Shown here one piece after another: positions 8,714 to 20,635 of a stretch of 64,000 bases of DNA. The notes beneath the pieces are model-generated. The model searched no databases. It worked only from the letters and a program-made list of their open reading frames with translations, and was not told the origin of the DNA. Source of the stretch: Adhaeribacter rhizoryzae (GTDB lineage Bacteria > Bacteroidota > Bacteroidia > Cytophagales > Hymenobacteraceae); NCBI RefSeq assembly GCF_008629685.1, contig NZ_VWSF01000013.1, forward strand, positions 62,001 to 126,000, in the 5' to 3' direction. The translations under genes and the position numbers were made by a program. How positions within the stretch are numbered: position 1 is the first letter of the stretch; each line of letters begins with the position of its first letter.

Positions 8714-10135
8714 TTACGGGAAAATACCCAAAGACATATAGCTCACCGAAATTTTTTGAATAGCATCAAAAAAGGCCGCGGTGCGCAAATCGTTAATGCC
8801 AGGGTTGCGGTGCATGACGTCTCTAATCTCGTGGTAAGCCAGAATCATGGTGTCTTCTAAACCCGACCGAACTAAATCAACTTCATCGGCTCCGTGAATT
8901 ACCATTTGGCGTTCTTTGGCGCTAATAGAGTGGCCCGTGTGCGATTCAATGGTATCTACAATGCGGCGCAAACTGGCTTCTTCCGCCCGTTTACCCATGC
9001 GTCCAAATCGCACATTCGATATGTTTTTCAACCATTCAAAATAAGAAACCGTAACGCCACCGGCATTTAAGTATAAGTCCGGAATTATAAAAATGCCTTT
9101 TTTGAGCAATATTTTTTCTCCGTCTTGGGTAATTGGTCCGTTGGCGCCTTCGGCAATAATTTTGGCTTTCACGTGCGCTGCATTCGTATGATCTATTTGG
9201 TTTTCGAGCGCGGCAGGTAACAGTATGTCGCATTCGTAGGTTAGTAAATCCAGCGAATTAGTTACGTTGGTAGCACCCGGAAAATCGAGGATAGAACCGG
9301 TACTTTTCCGGTGCAGAAAGGCCGCTTCTAAATCCAGTCCATCCGGATTAAATATGCCGCCCTCGCGTTCGGCAATACCTGTAATAATAACCCCTTCCTG
9401 CATGCAGAAATGAGCAGCGTGGTAACCCACATTCCCCAAACCCTGCACAATCATGCGTTTACCATTCAGGCCCGGCGAAATATTTAGTTGCTTCAGAATT
9501 TCGGTATCCTGTAAAGCTTCGCGCAAGCCGTAAAAAATACCCAAACCCGTAGCCTCCGTCCGGCCCCGGATGCCACCCTGACCAACCGGCTTACCGGTTA
9601 CCGAACCGAGCGCATTGGTTTCGCCGTGTTTAAAGGTGTGGTAAGTGTCGGCAATCCAGGCCATTTCGCGGCTGCCGGTACCGTAGTCGGGCGCCGGTAC
9701 ATCTACGCCGGGGCCAATTAAGTTTTTCTTAATTAACTCGCTGGCATAGCGCCGGGTAACTTTTTCCAATATTTCAACGGGGGTAGTGCGGGGATTAATT
9801 TTTATTCCGCCTTTTGCCCCGCCAAACGGCACATCAACCAAAGCGCATTTAAAAGTCATGAGGGTGGCCAGGGCAATTACCTCATCTTCGTCTACGTGCA
9901 TGCTGTAGCGAATACCGCCTTTGGTGGGCAGTTTATGGTGGCTGTGCTGGGCTCTAATGCCTTCATACACAATTACTTTTCCGTCTGCTTCTACCGGAAA
10001 ATTTACTTTATAAACGCTGTTGCAGATTTTAATTTGTTCCAGAATACCCGGGTCAATATTGGTGTGCCGGGCGGCTTCATCAAAATAGTGGTGGACACTG
10101 TTTAAGAAATGTTTTCCCTCGCTTTCTTTATTCAT
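8714..10135 (-). CDS. gdhA: Glu/Leu/Phe/Val family dehydrogenase (glutamate dehydrogenase)
   Basis: NAD(P)-dependent oxidative deamination of glutamate or the reverse ammonium assimilation, in the cytoplasm. The substrate-binding segment KLPTKGGIRYS and the catalytic-lysine motif DVPFGGAKGGIKINP are intact. The Rossmann nucleotide-binding motif VQGLGNVGYHAA precedes a C-terminal domain with GGVTVSYFEW. At 473 residues it is slightly longer than the usual 410-450 because of N- and C-terminal extensions. It is divergent from the glycosidase at 10346, with 210 bp between starts. Glutamate as substrate is likely; leucine or phenylalanine dehydrogenase activity is less probable for this subfamily. 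Confidence 0.93.
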   Translation of the reverse strand: MNKESEGKHFLNSVHHYFDEAARHTNIDPGILEQIKICNSVYKVNFPVEADGKVIVYEGIRAQHSHHKLPTKGGIRYSMHVDEDEVIALATLMTFKCALVDVPFGGAKGGIKINPRTTPVEILEKVTRRYASELIKKNLIGPGVDVPAPDYGTGSREMAWIADTYHTFKHGETNALGSVTGKPVGQGGIRGRTEATGLGIFYGLREALQDTEILKQLNISPGLNGKRMIVQGLGNVGYHAAHFCMQEGVIITGIAEREGGIFNPDGLDLEAAFLHRKSTGSILDFPGATNVTNSLDLLTYECDILLPAALENQIDHTNAAHVKAKIIAEGANGPITQDGEKILLKKGIFIIPDLYLNAGGVTVSYFEWLKNISNVRFGRMGKRAEEASLRRIVDTIESHTGHSISAKERQMVIHGADEVDLVRSGLEDTMILAYHEIRDVMHRNPGINDLRTAAFFDAIQKISVSYMSLGIFP

Positions 10136-10345
10136 AGTTTATGGGATATAGTTATAGCACTATAGTAACGGGTGGCAAGCGGTATTGTTTTATCAAGGCT
10201 GGTTCAAAATATTTGCGGTTTGAGAACCCGCTAAGTTTAATTTATTAATTCTGGTGCAAAACTTTTAGTTTCGCATAACCTTGGCTTAAAAGTTCGTATA
10301 GACCAAAAAAATATCTATTTATCCTGATAGATTTTAAATTCTTTT

Positions 10346-13000
10346 ATGCATTCAGTACCCATTTCAACTTCTTCATCCGGTAAGCTAATTTTTCAGTCTG
10401 AGCGTTTTGCTGTGTTCTCCAACAAGGTGGTGCAGGATAATTACGAGGCGCGGGCGTTGTCCCGGACCGAGCTCATCTCGAACTATAAAAGCCCGGCTAA
10501 TACGCATAAGTCGCCGCGCATTTATTTTAAATTTAGCCTGAACGGGTTCGATAACGAAATGGAATGGGGCGAAGATCATATTATTCACTGTTTAGCCACC
10601 AATGGAATTTGCGAAGCGCCCATTATAAAATTTGGCCAGCGGTTTATCGATACCTCGCCGGTGCCCGCTGATGCCATGTTGGCGCCGCATACCAGGTTAA
10701 AACTGCGCCTCGATTTGCGCGAGGTGTTAACTTCTTTTCAGCAAAAAGGATTTTTTACTACTTACAATGGCACCAAAATATTTCGCCACGATTTTAAAGG
10801 GGTTTTTGTAGCCGGCAGCGTGCCGCCCTTGTCCTGGAATTTCGATAGATTAGGCTTTCAGAAAGATGTACAACTGCACGACGCCGATGGCAGTGGCATT
10901 TACGAAATTGAGCTCACGCTTAACCCGCCGGATGAGCCGGACGTGCCCATTCGCCGGTGGGAGTTAAGCCGCAATATTGCTGATTATCCGCAGTACGAAT
11001 CGGATTATACGTTGCTGGATGCTTTGTATAATTTATCACTGGAAGAAATGGAGAAAGATGTGGAGCCGGATAATACGTTCCGGACCGGTCTGGAATGGGC
11101 CGGCGTCTGGACGCGCGATGTAAGTTACAGCACCATTTTGGCCATGGCGGTGCTGCGGCCCGATATTGCCCAAAACAGTTTACTGCATAAAGTTAAAAAC
11201 AATCGCATTATTCAGGATACTGGTACCGGCGGGGCTTATCCGGTATCTACCGACCGGCAAATTTGGGCGGTGGCGGCCTGGGAAATATTTAAAGTTACCG
11301 GCGATCAAGGTTGGCTCCAAACGGCTTACACCATTATCCGGCAATCTATTACCGATGATGAACACAATATTTACGATGGCCAGACGGGGCTGGTGCGCGG
11401 CGAATCTTCTTTCCTGGATTGGCGCGAACAAACCTACCCCGATTGGATGCAGCCCGCCGATATTTTTGAATCTATCTGTTTAAGTACCAATGCAGTACAT
11501 TATGCGGCTAATTGGGTATTGGCCCAAATGGCCGAATTGTTAGGCGATAAACCGGCGGCAGTAAAATACGCCGAGCAAGCCGAAGATATTAAAACCGAAA
11601 TAAATGACCGGTTGTGGTTACCCGAAAAGAAATATTACGGGCAATATTTGTACGGCCGGCTATTTAAAACTTTATCGCCGCGGGCCGATGCCTTAGGCGA
11701 AGCGCTGTGCGTATTGTTTAATATTGCCGATCCGGCGCAACAGCAGGAAATTGTAGCCAATACGCCGGTAAACCACTTTGGCACTACCAATATTTACCCC
11801 CAAATTCCGGATATCCCGCCTTACCATAATAACGCGGTCTGGCCTTTTGTGCAGGCCTTCTGGACAATGGCTACGGCCAAAGCTGGCAACGAAAATGCTT
11901 TAATGCAGGGTTTAGCCGCGCTTTACCGCCCCACCGCTTTGTTTTTAACCAATAAAGAAAACTATGTTGCATCGGATGGTGATTTTGCCGGCACCGAAAT
12001 TAATTCCGACGAAATGTTATGGAGCTTGTCGGGGAACTTAAGTGCGGTTTACAAAATATTATTTGGTTTGGAATTTGGGCCTGATAAATTAATATTTAAA
12101 CCCTTTGTACCGGCCGCTTTAAAAGGCAACCATAAGCTCACCAATTTCCGGTACCGGCAAGCGCAACTCGATATTCATCTTACCGGTTATGGCAACATTA
12201 TCAGGTCGGTAAGTTTAAACGACCAAATATTAGATACTCCCGAAATACCGGCCACTTTAATGGGTAAAAATATTATCCGGATTACTTTGGCTAATGCCAC
12301 GCCCGCATCTGGGCCATTTAACCTGGCGCCTGAATTATTTTCGCCGGCTGCGCCATTTGTTACTTACCAAGACCAGGTGCTTAGCTGGCTTCCGGTACCA
12401 GGAGCCGCGTATTACAAAGTGCTGAAAAACGGGAAAGTATTTGCGAATATCCAGCAGAACCAAGTACAAATTACACCCGAAGAAGTAGCCGAATACCAGG
12501 TTATTGCGGTAGATAATTTAAATGTTGAATCTTTTGCGAGTGAGCCGCTTCTGGTTGTACCTCCCGATAAAACCTGGATTTACGAAGCCGAAGATTTTGG
12601 CGAATCAGGCGAAATGGTTAGTACTGATTATTCCGGCAACGGCTTTGCAGAAATTAGCCAGCAGCTTAACCGCCAGCTGGTTTTTACGGTTAACTTGCCA
12701 ATCGGTGGGCGTTATGCGCTGGACTTCAGATACGCCAACGGCAACGGTCCGGTAAATACCAATAATAAATGCGCCTTAAGAACACTAAAATTTGAAGCCG
12801 ATGTGTTGGGAACGGTGGTGTTTCCGCAGCGCGGCGATAACCATTGGGCCGATTGGGGTTACAGCAATGCTATTCTGGCGCACTTGCCACCCGGCAATCA
12901 CCAAATTTGTCTTTCTTTCGAACCAGCCAATGAAAACATGGATGGCGAAATAAACCAAGCCCTCATTGATTATTTGCGCATTATTAAAGTAGATGCGTAA
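10346..13000 (+). CDS. large six-hairpin glycosidase-like protein with FN3 and CBM6/35-like C-terminus
   Basis: Protein of 884 residues without a recognisable signal peptide. An N-terminal beta-rich region (residues 1-210) precedes an (alpha/alpha)6-barrel-like region (about 215-610). The barrel region contains GVWTRDVSYSTILAM, AAWEIFKVTGDQGWL, YHNNAVWPFVQAFW and GTEINSDEMLWS, resembling glycogen-debranching and other six-hairpin glycosidases; the Asp of WTRD and the Glu/Asp of TEINSDE are candidate catalytic acids. Residues 665-740 look like a fibronectin III module. Residues 745-884, starting WIYEAEDF, look like a CBM6/CBM35 carbohydrate-binding module. Hydrolysis of an alpha-linked glycan is inferred from fold only. 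A carbohydrate-binding module without an export signal is odd; a start codon further upstream was not found. Confidence 0.7.
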   Translation: MHSVPISTSSSGKLIFQSERFAVFSNKVVQDNYEARALSRTELISNYKSPANTHKSPRIYFKFSLNGFDNEMEWGEDHIIHCLATNGICEAPIIKFGQRFIDTSPVPADAMLAPHTRLKLRLDLREVLTSFQQKGFFTTYNGTKIFRHDFKGVFVAGSVPPLSWNFDRLGFQKDVQLHDADGSGIYEIELTLNPPDEPDVPIRRWELSRNIADYPQYESDYTLLDALYNLSLEEMEKDVEPDNTFRTGLEWAGVWTRDVSYSTILAMAVLRPDIAQNSLLHKVKNNRIIQDTGTGGAYPVSTDRQIWAVAAWEIFKVTGDQGWLQTAYTIIRQSITDDEHNIYDGQTGLVRGESSFLDWREQTYPDWMQPADIFESICLSTNAVHYAANWVLAQMAELLGDKPAAVKYAEQAEDIKTEINDRLWLPEKKYYGQYLYGRLFKTLSPRADALGEALCVLFNIADPAQQQEIVANTPVNHFGTTNIYPQIPDIPPYHNNAVWPFVQAFWTMATAKAGNENALMQGLAALYRPTALFLTNKENYVASDGDFAGTEINSDEMLWSLSGNLSAVYKILFGLEFGPDKLIFKPFVPAALKGNHKLTNFRYRQAQLDIHLTGYGNIIRSVSLNDQILDTPEIPATLMGKNIIRITLANATPASGPFNLAPELFSPAAPFVTYQDQVLSWLPVPGAAYYKVLKNGKVFANIQQNQVQITPEEVAEYQVIAVDNLNVESFASEPLLVVPPDKTWIYEAEDFGESGEMVSTDYSGNGFAEISQQLNRQLVFTVNLPIGGRYALDFRYANGNGPVNTNNKCALRTLKFEADVLGTVVFPQRGDNHWADWGYSNAILAHLPPGNHQICLSFEPANENMDGEINQALIDYLRIIKVDA

Positions 13001-13044
13001 AGCCAGCTTTAGCTTTTGGCAAATAATTTCTGATACAAAAAAAG

Positions 13045-13067
13045 TAAGCCCCGGAATTCGGGGCTTA
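13045..13067. terminator. bidirectional terminator
   Basis: TAAGCCCCG and CGGGGCTTA pair around GAATT. It has A residues on the left and T-rich sequence on the right, so it serves both the glycosidase gene and the convergent beta-barrel gene. Confidence 0.85.
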
Positions 13068-13072
13068 TTATT

Positions 13073-13666
13073 TTAATGGGTATGGCGGGCATTGTTGTAG
13101 TTAAATAAGTAAAAAACACCTATCTGACCCAGGTTGTTTTTAATTGGGTTGCGGGGCGGAACGTCGTTAATATTGGTTAAGCCAAACAGCCACCGGAAAT
13201 CGGCACCAAAACCGGTACGGCTAACAAAGCTAAGGCCGGCGGCCAGCGAGAAATCAACAGCTTCGTAATTTTCTTTAATGTTAAAACGGTTATCGTCCTT
13301 GTCCTGTCTTTTGGCACCTACCAAAAAGCCAACCTGCGGACCTGCTTGTAACCTAAAACCATCTCCAAACATATATTGCCCCATTACCGGCACGGCAATA
13401 TAGTTTACATGGCGTTTTTCTTCTGAATTCTCTAGTTTCCCGCCTTGGTTCGAATACAATAATTCCGGCTGAACGGCAAATTGGCGGGTAACATGAATGT
13501 GCGCCAGTCCGCCCACGTGCAGGCCTACTTTGTAATCGTAAACATCCTGGTTCTTAACTTTCAGGGTAGAGGTGTTTAGGCCGGCTTTAAGGCCAAAATG
13601 GGTTCGCTGCGCCTGAGCCAGATTAAAAGAAAATACGGCAATGGTTAAAAGAAGAATTTTTTTCAT
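13073..13666 (-). CDS. porin-family outer membrane beta-barrel protein
   Basis: Small outer-membrane beta-barrel of about 197 residues. The start is set at the ATG at 13666, giving MKKILLLTIAVFSFNLAQAQ, a clean signal peptide; the ORF could be extended 13 codons upstream but this would bury the signal. The mature part begins FGLKAGLNTSTLKV and alternates hydrophobic/polar residues in strands typical of the outer membrane beta-barrel (PF13568-like) family of Bacteroidota. The function is structural or unknown. A perfect TAACTTTG box on the minus strand (13770-13777) lies inside a 15-bp inverted repeat, suggesting regulated expression. It has a paralogue-like relative at 57147. Confidence 0.85.
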   Translation of the reverse strand: MKKILLLTIAVFSFNLAQAQRTHFGLKAGLNTSTLKVKNQDVYDYKVGLHVGGLAHIHVTRQFAVQPELLYSNQGGKLENSEEKRHVNYIAVPVMGQYMFGDGFRLQAGPQVGFLVGAKRQDKDDNRFNIKENYEAVDFSLAAGLSFVSRTGFGADFRWLFGLTNINDVPPRNPIKNNLGQIGVFYLFNYNNARHTH

Positions 13667-13748
13667 AGTTAAACAGGTTAAAACGGGCATTTGCACATGA
13701 ATCACGCATTTCGCGTAAAAAGGTTAATTATTAAAGTTAAACCTCATA

Positions 13749-13800
13749 GGTTTTACCTTAATTTGGCGGCAAAGTTATCGGTTTTAATTTAGGTAAAACC
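13749..13800 (-). promoter_or_regulatory. promoter box within a putative operator of the beta-barrel gene
   Basis: On the minus strand TAACTTTG (13777-13770) fits the Bacteroidota -7 consensus TAnnTTTG. It is flanked by GGTTTTACCTTAATT (13749-13763) and AATTTAGGTAAAACC (13786-13800), which are complementary at 14 of 15 positions. Dyad symmetry around a promoter box is typical of a repressor or activator site; the factor is unknown. Confidence 0.5.
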
Positions 13801-14024
13801 TTAACTTTAGGTGTGCAGCCAGCAGGAATTAAATAAAGGCAGGTTTAAATGCGGTAGTATTTTAAATACTTTTTACCCAACCGAAGAACTTGTCCGGAAA
13901 AATATTGACGTAAAATATTGCCTTTAAATGCACTACGGGAACACGCCTATTTAATTTTGAAATATTTAAATAACCGTTAATCGGGTTTACGCCGTTTTAA
14001 GAAAACAACCGCTGTTATAAAACT

Positions 14025-15050
14025 ATGAATACATTCGATTTAACCGAACATCCTCACCGCCGTTTTAATGCCTTAACCGGCGAATGGCTTTTAGTGTCGC
14101 CGCACCGCTCCAAGCGCCCCTGGCAAGGCCAACAAGAAGAAATTCCGAAAGAAGAGCGGCCGCAGTACGACCCTAAATGTTATTTGTGCCCGGGCAACGT
14201 GCGGGCCAATGGCGAGTACAACCCGCCTTATACCCAAACATTTGTTTTCGATAATGATTTTGGCGCGCTGCAAGCCGATGTGCCTGCCGGTAATTTCCAG
14301 AAAGGTAACTTGTTAAAAGCCGAAGCCGAACGTGGCATTTGCCGGGTTATTTGCTTTTCGCCGCGCCACGACCTTACACTAACCGATATGGAAGTAGCCG
14401 AAATTAAAAAAGTGGTAGATGTTTGGCAACAGCAATACGAAGAATTAGGGGCGCTCGACTTTATTAACTACGTGCAAATTTTTGAGAATAAAGGCGCTGT
14501 TATGGGCAGCAGCAATCCGCACCCGCACGGCCAAATTTGGGCCCAGAGCGCGGTACCGGTGGAGCCCGCTAAAGAAACCGCGCAGCAACAAGCTTATTTT
14601 CAGGAACACGGCCGCAGCCTTTTAACGGATTACCTGGCCCTGGAACTGGAAGAAAACAAACGCATAGTGCTGGAAACCACCGCCTTTGTGGCTTTAGTGC
14701 CTTTCTGGGCTGTGTGGCCTTTCGAAACAATCATAATTCCGAAGCGCCACTTTGGCGATATTTTGCAAATGACCGAGGCCGAAAAAGCAGATTTCGCTCA
14801 AATAATAAAAGAATTATCAACGGTATACGACAAGCTTTTTGGTGTAGCTTTCCCGTATTCGGCGGGGATGCACCAATGCCCAACCGATGGGCAAGACCAC
14901 CCGGAATGGCACTTTCACATGCATTTTTATCCGCCCTTGCTCCGGTCGGCAACGGTAAAAAAATTTATGGTAGGTTACGAAATGTTGGGCAACCCGCAGC
15001 GTGATATTACCCCGGAATCGGCGGCGGAACGGTTGCGGAGCTTACTTTAA
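14025..15050 (+). CDS. galT: galactose-1-phosphate uridylyltransferase
   Basis: Leloir-pathway enzyme exchanging UMP between UDP-glucose and galactose 1-phosphate. The family signature [10 protein letters not shown] carries the nucleophilic His, and CYLCPGN supplies the zinc-binding cysteines. A second HIT-like half contains [10 protein letters not shown]. At 341 residues it has the class I length. The gene stands alone; no galK, galM or galE is in the window, although the GH2 enzyme and disaccharide epimerase nearby could feed galactose into it. A TAATTTTG box (13952-13959) lies upstream but lacks a matching distal element. Confidence 0.95.
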   Translation: MNTFDLTEHPHRRFNALTGEWLLVSPHRSKRPWQGQQEEIPKEERPQYDPKCYLCPGNVRANGEYNPPYTQTFVFDNDFGALQADVPAGNFQKGNLLKAEAERGICRVICFSPRHDLTLTDMEVAEIKKVVDVWQQQYEELGALDFINYVQIFENKGAVMGSSNPHPHGQIWAQSAVPVEPAKETAQQQAYFQEHGRSLLTDYLALELEENKRIVLETTAFVALVPFWAVWPFETIIIPKRHFGDILQMTEAEKADFAQIIKELSTVYDKLFGVAFPYSAGMHQCPTDGQDHPEWHFHMHFYPPLLRSATVKKFMVGYEMLGNPQRDITPESAAERLRSLL

Positions 15051-15144
15051 AATAACCAGAATTTTGGAAATTTAGCTTTGTACGTATAAAAGCCTATTTC
15101 GCTTTGTATGCTGCCTTTGGTTATAAGCAACTATTTACTTCAGC

Positions 15145-15178
15145 AAGCCTTTAATCTTTTAGATTGAAGGCTTTTTTA
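15145..15178 (+). terminator. terminator after galT
   Basis: AAGCCTTTAATC pairs with GATTGAAGGCTT (one G-T pair) around a 5-nt loop and runs into TTTTTATT, 95 bp after the galT stop. Confidence 0.85.
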
Positions 15179-15324
15179 TTTATTTTATTTTTAGAATAAT
15201 TTATTCCAAGGCTTGATGTATATGGTTGATAATCAATAATATATTTATGATTTGATTTATGGTTATGAAAATTAAGGATTATTTAAAAAATTACCAGAAT
15301 AATTAAAAATACTTACCTGTTTAG

Positions 15325-17370
<2,046 letters not shown>

Positions 17371-17391
17371 ATAAACTTAAGCTTTCGTTAT

Positions 17392-17424
17392 AAAAAAAGC
17401 TTGCCCTACCGGCAAGCTTTTTTT
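17392..17424 (+). terminator. terminator after gyrB
   Basis: AAAAAAAGCTTGCC pairs exactly with its complement across CTACC and continues in a T-run, 22 bp after the stop codon. Confidence 0.92.
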
Positions 17425-17566
17425 ATAATATAATTAAATAAAGTTTGCACGTATAAAGGGTTAATTCGCATCTTTAAAACCTTAATTAATAAAATTTAGG
17501 TTACACCCCGGCGGGTTAATATTCTCGTGCAAAGCAAACCTAGAGCACCTAAATGGTGAAGCAACT

Positions 17567-19666
17567 ATGGAATTAAATAAAATTTCGGATCAAATCAGAA
17601 GTAGTAGGTATATCAGCCGTGATCTAAGCTGGATTCGTTTTAATTACCGGGTTCTGGATCAGGCAAAAAACACCTCGCGGGGATTATTTGATGCCTTAAA
17701 ATTTTTAGCCATTACTGCCTCTAACCTGGACGAGTTTTTCATGATTCGGGTAGGTAGCTTGTATAATTATATTGATTATGGTAAAGAACGGGTCGATTAT
17801 TCGGGTTTGCGGGAGTTGCCTTTCCGGCGTAAGCTTTTAGAATTTGCCCATCGGCTGGTTAGTGATGTTTACCTGACTTACGAAGAATGGAAAATTCAAT
17901 TTGAAGCCAACGGTTTAAGCATTTGTAAGATAGAAGATTTAACGGAAAGCGAGCAGCGGAAAGCCGGCCGATATTACATGAATACCATTTTTCCGATGCT
18001 CACGCCCATGGTGTACGATAATTACCACGGCTTCCCGTTGCTGATGAACCAGTCGTTAATATTTGGGGTAATTACCAAAAGTACCGATGAGGCAAAATCA
18101 CAAAACCGGTTAACGTTTATTCAGGTACCACAAAATCTGGCGCGTTTTTTCGAAATACAGCGAAAAGATAAGCTGCTTTTTGTGCCCATTGAAGAAATTA
18201 TCCGCTGGCAGATAGATACCCTGTTTAGAAATGTTGAAATCGTGTCGAATGACCTGTTTCGGATTACCCGTAACGGTGACTTTACCTTAGAAGAAAGCGA
18301 CGATATTGACGCCGATTTTATTAACGAAATAAAGGTTAAGCTAAAAACCCGCAAAAAAGGGCGGGTGGTGCGCGTTGAAATTGAGCGGAACCCCTCAACA
18401 ATGCTCCTGAAGGGATTAAAAGAACGTTGGAATATCGATAATGCCAATATTTTTGTTATCAATAATCTGCTGGATTTAAAAGGGCTGTGGCAGATAATTA
18501 AACATACCAATTTTAAAGATAAAATTACCCGGCAACCCCAGCCGGTTAATCCTATTGGTTTATCAGATTTAGAGCATCATGATTTGTTTGAGGTGCTTAA
18601 AACAAAAGATGTTTTACTGCATCATCCGTTTAACAGCATCGAGCCCGTAGTGCAGCTTCTGGAACATGCTGCCGAAGACCCCAACGTGCTGGCCATTAAA
18701 CAAACCATTTACCGTCTGGCCGATCAATCGCGGGTAACGGCCGCTTTGCTAAAGGCGGCCGAAAACGGTAAACACGTATCGGTATTATTTGAGGTGAAAG
18801 CCCGGTTTGACGAAGAGCGCAATATTAAAGAAGGAGAGAAGCTGGAAAAAGCCGGCTGTTTTGTTATTTACGGCATAAGTAAATATAAAACGCACACCAA
18901 AATGCTCATGATAATCCGGAAGGAAGAAGACAAAGTAACGCGTTACGTGCACATTGGCAGTGGTAATTACAACGAGCAAACCAGCCGTTTATATACCGAT
19001 ATTAGTTTATTAACCACCGATGAAACCTATGCCCACGATGTATCGGAGTTTTTTAACGTTATCACCGGCCATTCTTTCCCGAACGATTACCAATATTTAA
19101 TTACCGCCCCCAAAGATATGCGGCAGCAGATATTGGAACTCATCCGGACCGAAGCGCGGCATGCCCGCAAGGGGTTACCCAGTGGCATTATCATGAAAAT
19201 GAATTCTTTGGAAGACAAGGAAATTATTGATGAGTTTTACCGGGCATCGAAGGCTGGCGTGCCTATAAAATTAATTGTGCGGGGTATTTGCTGTTTGCGG
19301 CCGCAGCGCGAAGATTTAAGCGAGAATATTTCGGTAACATCTATTGTGGGCGAATTTCTGGAACATACCCGTTTGTTTTACTTCCATAACAACGGCGAGC
19401 CTAAAGTGTACGGCGGCAGTGCCGATATGATGGTGCGCAGTTTCGACCGTCGCATTGAGGCGCTTTTCTTAATTGTAGATCAAAACATGAAGAAAGTAGC
19501 TATGAAAATATTGCAGTACAACCTGAAAGATAACCAGAATACCTACTTAATGCGGGAAGACGGGGCTTACATTAAAAAACGGGAACCGGACGAAAAACCC
19601 TTTAATATTCACCGCGAATTTTATACCATGCAAATTACACCCGACGAAAATATTGCGTTGTTTTAA
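17567..19666 (+). CDS. ppk1: polyphosphate kinase 1
   Basis: Membrane-associated enzyme that reversibly builds inorganic polyphosphate from ATP. N-terminal YISRDLSWIRFNYRVL and ITASNLDEFFMIRVGSLYN are PPK1 hallmarks. The phospholipase D-like catalytic half includes the phosphohistidine region KTHTKMLMI and HIGSGNYNEQTSRLYTD, and near the C-terminus MMVRSFDRRIEALF. At 699 residues it is full length. It faces the exopolyphosphatase-like gene ppx across a shared terminator, an arrangement that joins synthesis and breakdown of polyphosphate. Confidence 0.96.
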   Translation: MELNKISDQIRSSRYISRDLSWIRFNYRVLDQAKNTSRGLFDALKFLAITASNLDEFFMIRVGSLYNYIDYGKERVDYSGLRELPFRRKLLEFAHRLVSDVYLTYEEWKIQFEANGLSICKIEDLTESEQRKAGRYYMNTIFPMLTPMVYDNYHGFPLLMNQSLIFGVITKSTDEAKSQNRLTFIQVPQNLARFFEIQRKDKLLFVPIEEIIRWQIDTLFRNVEIVSNDLFRITRNGDFTLEESDDIDADFINEIKVKLKTRKKGRVVRVEIERNPSTMLLKGLKERWNIDNANIFVINNLLDLKGLWQIIKHTNFKDKITRQPQPVNPIGLSDLEHHDLFEVLKTKDVLLHHPFNSIEPVVQLLEHAAEDPNVLAIKQTIYRLADQSRVTAALLKAAENGKHVSVLFEVKARFDEERNIKEGEKLEKAGCFVIYGISKYKTHTKMLMIIRKEEDKVTRYVHIGSGNYNEQTSRLYTDISLLTTDETYAHDVSEFFNVITGHSFPNDYQYLITAPKDMRQQILELIRTEARHARKGLPSGIIMKMNSLEDKEIIDEFYRASKAGVPIKLIVRGICCLRPQREDLSENISVTSIVGEFLEHTRLFYFHNNGEPKVYGGSADMMVRSFDRRIEALFLIVDQNMKKVAMKILQYNLKDNQNTYLMREDGAYIKKREPDEKPFNIHREFYTMQITPDENIALF

Positions 19667-19681
19667 AGATTATAAACTAAT

Positions 19682-19720
19682 AAAAAAGAAGAGCGGCCTT
19701 ATAAGCCGCTCTTCTTTTTT
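19682..19720. terminator. bidirectional terminator between ppk1 and ppx
   Basis: AAAAAGAAGAGCGGC and GCCGCTCTTCTTTTT form a 15-bp stem around CTTATAA, giving A/T tracts on both sides for two convergent genes. Confidence 0.93.
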
Positions 19721-19726
19721 ATTGGT

Positions 19727-20635
19727 TTATTTATTTTCAAAATCAGCATTAATGGGTTCAGATTTGGTGTAGTGCTTTTCGTACAATGCTTGTAAAATAC
19801 CATCTTTTAAGCCCACCGTAGGTACCATCATACTTTCTATACGCGCCCATTTCATTGCCGATAAATAAATGCGGGCCGCCGGTACAATTACATCCGCTCG
19901 GTCTGGGTTCAGGAGCAGCACACTTAATTTCTCCTCCATGGTCAGGCTTTCTAATTGGTTCACAATTTCTTCAATCTGCTTCCGGAAAATAGGCTTACCC
20001 GCCATTTTACCGGCCATTTCGTAAATTTTATTAATATTACCGCCGGTGCCAATAGCTCTGGATACGTGGCATTTACGGGCGTTTTCTTTTACCCATTCTT
20101 TCATCGCCATCCAGATTTCGTCGTTCTTGCTACCCACTTGGTACCGGATAGAACCCATTTCAAAAGATTGGGAAGCTACTTTTTCGTGATCGATGTAAAC
20201 ATTAAACTCGGTACTGCCGCCGCCCACATCTATGTGCAGGTAATTTTTGTCGTCGAGCAGGTTATGAATAACTTTATTAATCAGTTCAGCTTCGGTTTGC
20301 CCGTCAATTACATTTATTTTCATGCCCAGCTGCTTATTTACCCTTTGAATAATTTCCGGGGCATTCTGGGCTTGCCGCATGGCCGAAGTAGCACAAATCA
20401 TGTAATGGCTTACATCGTGTACTTCCATTAATAATTTAAGCGCGTGCAGAAATTTAGTAAACCTTACTTCCTTTTCCGTAGAAATAATACCGGTAGTAAA
20501 TACATCTTCGCCAAATTTTATGGGATAGCGCAGGTATTCAACTCTTTTAAAAATATTACGTTCCTGGTGGTGCAATACACTCGAAATCTGGCATCTAACC
20601 GCATTAGAGCCAATATCAATAGCAGCTAATTTCAA
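19727..20635 (-). CDS. ppx: Ppx/GppA phosphatase family protein (exopolyphosphatase)
   Basis: Hydrolyses terminal phosphates of polyphosphate or of pppGpp. The actin-like ATPase-fold motifs AAIDIGSNAVRCQIS, the second phosphate loop HIDVGGGSTEFN and the later GTGGNINKIYEM are present. At 302 residues it is the short Bacteroidota form lacking the C-terminal HD domain. The only in-frame start matching the family N-terminus is a TTG at 20635; upstream reading frame reaches a stop within eight codons with no ATG. Such a weak start could limit expression. Polyphosphatase is favoured by the neighbour ppk1; GppA activity remains possible. Confidence 0.88.
   Translation of the reverse strand: MKLAAIDIGSNAVRCQISSVLHHQERNIFKRVEYLRYPIKFGEDVFTTGIISTEKEVRFTKFLHALKLLMEVHDVSHYMICATSAMRQAQNAPEIIQRVNKQLGMKINVIDGQTEAELINKVIHNLLDDKNYLHIDVGGGSTEFNVYIDHEKVASQSFEMGSIRYQVGSKNDEIWMAMKEWVKENARKCHVSRAIGTGGNINKIYEMAGKMAGKPIFRKQIEEIVNQLESLTMEEKLSVLLLNPDRADVIVPAARIYLSAMKWARIESMMVPTVGLKDGILQALYEKHYTKSEPINADFENK

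Noticed and set aside
19955-20431. 158-codon antisense ORF within ppx
   Set aside because: Shadow ORF created by codon bias of the ppx gene; composition is His/Phe-rich and implausible.
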